Positions 59,901 to 64,000 of a stretch of 64,000 nt of DNA are shown piece by piece (the stretch's first letter is position 1; each line of letters starts with the position of its first letter). Location of the stretch: positions 74,074,427 through 74,138,426 of the forward strand of contig OZ034968.1 in assembly GCA_964030785.1 (NCBI GenBank). Reading direction: 5' to 3'. Under the pieces are notes generated by a model. It saw only the letters and a program-made list of their open reading frames with translations, was not told where the DNA came from and made no database searches. This DNA comes from Siderastrea siderea. Its lineage: Eukaryota; Cnidaria; Anthozoa; Scleractinia; Rhizangiidae. Position numbers and translations under genes: made by a program.

Positions 59901-62900
59901 GGGTGAGTGTAGTCCTGAGAAGGACTGTTTGAGGTGACATTGACTGACGTTTCGACAACCTGAGCGGAAGTCATCATCAGAGTCAAGTGAACTGTGAATC
60001 GTCAGTAGATGTTATAAGTCTCTGGTCGTTGTCCTGATTGGTCGACGATCTCGTGATGTTATTGGTCGTCTGTCAGTTAAGCCGTGATGTTATTGGCTGT
60101 GAAGACTGTTAAACGTGATTGTTGCGTTTCGATCTGTCTTTTGTTAGTCAAATGTCCGTTGGTCTATTGTTAGTCAAATTGTAAGTTTTATCTTTCTTGA
60201 AATATTGGAGAAAATTGCAGGAATGACCAAAATCAGCCCGTAAAAAATGAATCATCATTTACTTGAAAACGCTCATACAGATTTTTCCCTAATTTGGCAT
60301 ACAAGCTGTGTAGGTTGAGTAGTTCAACTAGTTCAAGTTTCGTCATAAAGTGTCTGACTAGTTTTCGAGATATTCGACATTATTTAAAATGAGGGGTTGT
60401 CTATTACCGTTGCTATGGCGACAGCTGTTGCTAGGAAACCAATGAAAAATAATCTTTGGTCACATGTTGAAATGGTGGTGTAGTATCTAGGAAATCGAAG
60501 TTTATCTTCTACGCAACATTGTGATTTCAAAGGATACACTAAGGCCAAAAAAACTGTTGCGAGCCTCCTTAAATCGCGCGCGTTGTACGGCATACTTGAA
60601 CGCGACGCACACGATTCTGTTTATTCGCACGCGTCGAACACGTTTCTGTTGAGTCACACGCGTCGTGCACGATCCTGTTTTATTCGTACGTGTCGTATGC
60701 GAGTCTGTATTTTCGGACACGTCGTATACGACCCTGTTTCATTCGCACGCGTCGTATGCGAGTCTGTATTCTCGGACACGTCGTACACGATCCTGTTTTA
60801 TTCGCACGCATTGTATGCGATTCTGTATTTTCGGACACGTCGTATACGACCCTGTTAATTCGCGCGCGTGGTACACGTTGCTACGTACCTTGCACTGCAG
60901 CGCCATCAGCATCAGGGAGTCCATCCAGTGTGGCCATCAGCATCTGCGCCTTGGACGCCCACTGACGCCGCAGCATCTGAAAATGTTCCACAGTGGGCTG
61001 ATCTGGATTGTCTGAAATCACAGTCAAACCAAAGATCGTGTTAAGAAGTTCTACTCTCTGCAACTGTTCCAACAAGCTGTCTTGCGGCAATAATTTTATC
61101 CGTTGCAATGTGCATTACTCGTAGCAAAGTGTGGTGTTTGTTGTTTCACAACTGTTCGGAGATAAGCTGACGATCAATTCAGACCCGAGGCGCAATTTCT
61201 GCCCAGGGCACTTAATAATCCACAGCCTAGGCTCACAGATTCTGATCTTTCAGCTTTTTGGGATATTTCTCAGGCAAATGAACTGACGATGACCTCAATT
61301 TTAGTCCTGGTAATAGCGTTATCTCACCTGCCAAAGCACGTGCCGCTGCAATAACTTGCGGTGTCAGCCTGTCAATAAAGTCACCAGTCACGCGAACGTG
61401 CCTGACTTTACTCGTGTGCCGAGAGTTTTCTACAGCTTTACTTGCGTGCGTTCGGACGCGTGCCACACGCGCCTTTAGTTCGTCAGCCTGCATCTCAAAG
61501 TTGCTTTGTTGTTGGATCCTTTCACCCAGCTCTGCTTTACTCACAGCAAGTGCTGCGCCCGCGAGCCGATCCACAGGTGCGGATGCTTCAGCGGTCAAGT
61601 CGTCTACGAGGGCTGTCAGCAAATGAACCTGGAGATCAGAGAAAATAATACTAATAAGAGGAATTACAGAGCACAATTCTTCTCATAACGCTTTACATTA
61701 CTAAAAGCTCAAAAGAGGCCGCCAGCCAATGTGGGAATGTGGCTACTGCGAGGACGACGCACACCACTAACAAGTAATTATCCACTGGGAAAAGTCTACG
61801 TTAAATCAACATGTCAAACACGTTAATTAAAACTGAATGTTTAGTTTTCACATAATCACGCTTTTTCTTTGTTGTTATTATTCTTGCTTATATTTTCATT
61901 TACAATCGTAATTACTCTTAAACATATTTAGCTTTGCTTCAACTTTTTCATTCGACTGACTATGGCATCAGTGATGCCAAAACAGTATCGTGTTGTATCT
62001 CAAACTAAATACAGAAATCAATTGAAATTAAAGCAACTTGTTCACCTCATCTCATTATTGACAACTGGCATTTGCTTCTTCTACCTTTACACTCTGCAAA
62101 CCTATCGTTGGATACCCCTTCTCTCACGATGTTTGTTGTTTCTGATCCTGACCCCTTTACAATTCATTTCCAGATGACTGATCTAACTTAATATAACTAA
62201 TAATCCAAGATAACGGACTATAACCGAAAAGATGTTTAGCGTAATCAAAAAAGAGACGTGGTCTACCAATCAACCAATCAAGCACACTGGTTTTAAATTT
62301 ATGTTGGCTCTCATCCTGGTTCCTAGGGTTGAGCCTTTGGACTTGGACAATTTTCGCAATAATCCGACATGAACTAGTAAGAGTATGGGTAGGTACATTA
62401 GCTGCGAATTCCAATTACCTTGGTAGCCCACTCTCTCTGAAGCAAACTCATCCTCTCTACCACCCCCATGTATGCCAAGTTCTGCTCCAGCGTTCTGTTT
62501 CCCCGTGATGCCATCTCGGCTACCACACGAGCCGTGTCCTGAAGGTCAGCGGTTAGCTTCTCCACTGAGTTCACAGTTGCCTCGGCTAGGCTTACTTTCT
62601 TGGGATCATTGCAACTGAAGCGAAACAATGGAAACAATAACATGACACGAAATACCAATAGCTTTAGAATCACTAGAGGCCAAAGAACATTTTATTATAG
62701 AACAGTCACCTTATGGAATTCCGTATTAAATGATCTTAAACTTTGCGAATCGGTTAGCGATTTCACACGTCTCAACTCGAAAGCAATTTTTGTACAATGA
62801 TTTGTACTATTTATAACATTGTAGATCATTTTATACTTTTATCGTAAATTGTATTATATTTTATTGTAATAGCTTCTACTATGTTCGTCATGGTTTAGTC

Positions 62901-64000
62901 AAACTACTTCTTGTCGTGTTTCCTTGAAAGCAATTTTCTACGTCAGAAAAATACTTTACGAAAATAATTTGTTTTTTCCTTGGCAAAAGATGAAAGTTCA
63001 AAAAACGTGCAAAGAGAAAGAACGCCTCGCAACCTTGGGCAACAAGCATTCTAAATGTACGTTGGTTGGTTGAAAGAAAATCTGAAAAGAAATTTCAGGC
63101 TTGAAAGACGATGCGATGCCACTACAGTCTGTCTGACCAACTAATTTGTCAGGAGAACTGGGAGCTAGCCATCTGTGAACGAGTTTCACCCACAGGCCTG
63201 GTGGTGAATAAATGTCAAAATATGAAATGAATTGTACTACAGTACAAGCGTTGTCCTTATAGGCGTGACGCTCATAACCCGATCCACTGGCTCGGTACTA
63301 TGAAAAGAATGTCTAAACATCAGGGGGTTATCTCCTGGCTCAACTTATTTCGCTGTTTAAAAGAAGCTGTCGTCTCACCCTGCAGTAGATGCGATTTCCA
63401 TTTCTTTAAGAGTTCGAGAATATGACGTCAACATCCGGGAGTTTTCCTGCAATGCATGTTGGTCTGCTGCCAAGGCAACAGACGTCAATTGTTCCACTGG
63501 TGCGGAAGTTCCAACGGTGACGTCATCGACTGCAAACACCAGACTAAACACTTTAGAGGCCCAGTCTCTCCGGTGAAATTCTAATCGCTCAACATTTGCA
63601 ATGTCTGTGGGGTCTCTAGATGCCGCCTGCGGGGAACAAAATTTGGAGTTGTGGGTAGTATGGGGTTAAGATGTGACATGAAAACTTTTCAAAATATGGA
63701 GGCCATTTTTTAAATAGCAAACTTCAGGCCTGTAACCAACAGAAAGAAGTTTAAACAAACCACAATGACTTTAGCAAGAAGATCGTGGTTCAATTTATTC
63801 TCTTTCCCCGAGTGAGAAAAAGAGCCGAAGAACACACTCAAACAAAAGGAAAAATCGCCAAGTTCAGTGGCTCTGCGCGTGAGTATTTTTTTCGCAGACA
63901 AAATCACAAAATCAGGGAAATTTATATAAGTGAAATTAAGATGTGAGTTAGTGACGTTTTCAAGGATTTCTGGGTGGGAATATTAACAAACCTGAGCTGC
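50975..64000 (-). CDS. Vinculin-like protein (vinculin/alpha-catenin family), 12 exons in window, 5' part missing
   Basis: Cytoskeletal adhesion protein. Minus-strand exons: beyond 64000-63992, 63626-63379, 62614-62419, 61628-61328, 61011-60889, 55141-54903, 54306-54007, 53508-53374, 52978-52878, 51879-51777, 51325-51239, 51166-50975. Phases agree at every junction; 677 aa lie in the window. The head region has helical-bundle repeats: DWASKVFSLVFAVDD, LIxRLTPQV-type FIDRLTPQVIAAARAL, and PTVEHFQMLRRQWASKAQML. A serine-rich linker of about 180 aa (DVFQDLLGISHLDTSQSFES to KSTSIEEMRARKSSKSIE) stands where vinculin has its proline-rich linker. The tail resembles the vinculin tail: WEEENNSIVKVAKEMAQQML, LPTISTQLSIISSVKA and AMLVKNAQNLMQAVVKTLKA. 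The C terminus is basic (FQWKKKLRRQRAIEA) and ends SLVDIVHV. Alpha-catenin or alpha-catulin relatives are less likely, because PTISTQL and NAQNLMQ are vinculin-like. Intron 5 holds a 5-kb foldback element. Confidence 0.85.
51952..52084. mobile_element. Short MITE
   Basis: TACAACGCTAAATTTTGGCG at the left and a near-complement ending AATTTAGCGTTGTA at the right. It lies in an intron of the vinculin-like gene. Confidence 0.8.
52095..52265. mobile_element. Palindromic MITE
   Basis: CAATAGAGTCCTTCTGT and AACTCTATTG ends, with inner arms GTGATAGGTT, AAATTTGATGTT and their complements. It lies 11 bp from the preceding MITE. Confidence 0.8.
52367..52440 (+). repeat. tRNA-like SINE remnant
   Basis: TGGTTAGCTCAGCTGGTA is a good A box, followed about 45 bp later by a weak B-box-like GGATCCCGTCACTC. 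It has no matching acceptor stem, so it is read as a SINE head and not a tRNA gene. Confidence 0.45.
55234..55394. mobile_element. Palindromic MITE
   Basis: TAGCCTGTTCCAGGCGTTCA at the left mirrors the right end. Arms of GAGCGAAAGAGCGGGAAAA and complement fold around CCCCAGTCTCCTC. It lies in the intron before exon 54903-55141. Confidence 0.88.
56294..56634. mobile_element. MITE nested in the left arm of the foldback element
   Basis: CACGGTCATTTACGTGCAAT at the left mirrors ATTGCACGTGAATAACCGTG at the right, with TATAATTCCTTCTCAT and GAAGCTCAGAAG arms inside. It is absent from the right arm, so it inserted after the foldback formed. Confidence 0.65.
58060..58851 (-). pseudogene. LINE reverse-transcriptase C-terminal fragment
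   Basis: The minus-strand frame 58851-58552 includes VIAKANGKLAVIRRSLKFCN followed by ERTYFSFVGPSLKYA. This is the thumb-region pattern (KANxxLxxxRRxL ... Y..xVxPxLxYA) seen after the catalytic core of CR1/L2-like non-LTR retrotransposons. A second piece, 58281-58060 (SFLPICIRMRNLHSSQVVSA), is a likely continuation in another frame. No catalytic residues remain. It is nested inside the 5-kb foldback element. Confidence 0.55.
59886..60187 (-). mobile_element. Penelope-like element end or related repeat, copy 2
   Basis: Reverse complement of most of 45127-45485. The minus strand reads CTCTGATGATGACTTCCGCT then CAGGTTGTCGAAACGTCAGT. It interrupts the right arm of the foldback element relative to the left arm, so it is a later insertion. 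Confidence 0.6.
60587..60880. repeat. 59-bp-period minisatellite beside an exon of the vinculin-like gene
   Basis: The core GTATGCGAGTCTGTATT recurs at about 60695, 60754 and 60813, exactly 59 bp apart. Each unit is itself a rough dimer of two about 29-bp halves (CGTCGTATGCGAGTCTG and CGTCGTATACGACCCTG). It is rich in ACGCGT and CGCACGCG. It ends about 9 bp short of the donor side of exon 61011-60889. Confidence 0.88.

Larger units (their letters stand above)
55589..60568. mobile_element. 5-kb TTAA-flanked foldback element with about 1-kb inverted arms
   Basis: TTAA (55585-55588) then GGAGGCTCACAACAG at the left; CTGTTGCGAGCCTCC then TTAA (60569-60572) at the right. The first roughly 0.7-1.0 kb is repeated in reverse complement at the other end, for example GAAGATAAACTTCGATTTCC and TTTACGGGCTGATTTTGGTC. 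The arms differ by point changes and by insertions: a MITE at 56294-56634 in the left arm and a Penelope-like segment at 59886-60187 in the right. No transposase of its own is seen. TTAA targeting suggests mobilisation by Kolobok or piggyBac enzymes (inference). Confidence 0.8.

Overview
The window is a piece of an animal nuclear genome. Genes are split into many short exons with GT-AG introns, and the proteins are metazoan: PERK, FAHD1, a BTB-BACK-PHR protein, FAM136A and a vinculin-like protein. Introns and spacers are crowded with small inverted-repeat DNA transposons. The gene style and repeat families suggest an anthozoan cnidarian such as a stony coral; that is inference. No operon, rRNA, CRISPR or intact tRNA gene was seen.

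Host genes from left to right. FAHD1 (minus, 4752-2353) is divergent from a small single-pass membrane protein of unknown family (plus, 5138-8548), whose first exon needs a one-base frame change. PERK/EIF2AK3 (minus, 22895-9241) is spelled out in 20 exons whose phases agree throughout. A BTBD6/BTBD3-like protein (plus, 39554-41754) has two exons. FAM136A (minus, 47537-42423) has three. A vinculin-like cytoskeletal protein (minus, 50975 to beyond 64000) is cut by the window edge.

The central finding is a 9,393-bp Kolobok-type DNA transposon at 22878-32270. It has 16-bp terminal inverted repeats and a TTAA target duplication on both sides. On the minus strand it carries an apparently intact 828-aa DDE transposase in 11 exons. 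Convergent to it, on the plus strand, is a 278-aa cargo protein that joins a CXC (tesmin/TSO1-like) cysteine domain to a domain closely resembling the C-terminal 'ballast' of the vertebrate P2X7 receptor. The element sits inside the first coding exon of PERK: nine codons of the apparent ancestral signal peptide (32301-32275) lie on its far side, and the rest (22877 downwards) on its near side. Removing the element and one TTAA restores the reading frame. The element's own terminal repeat supplies a new in-frame ATG (22895).

Other mobile DNA includes several TTAA-flanked families (a 5-kb foldback at 55589-60568 and MITEs at 9.4, 16.3, 42.8 and 49.7 kb), a 1-kb element with about 140-bp inverted repeats and a 9-bp duplication in PERK intron 2, a Tigger-like element, a LINE fragment, tRNA-derived SINEs, and sequences with hammerhead-ribozyme-like cores resembling Penelope-like element ends. 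Exon limits were set by hand from splice signals and phase and may be off by a base or two.
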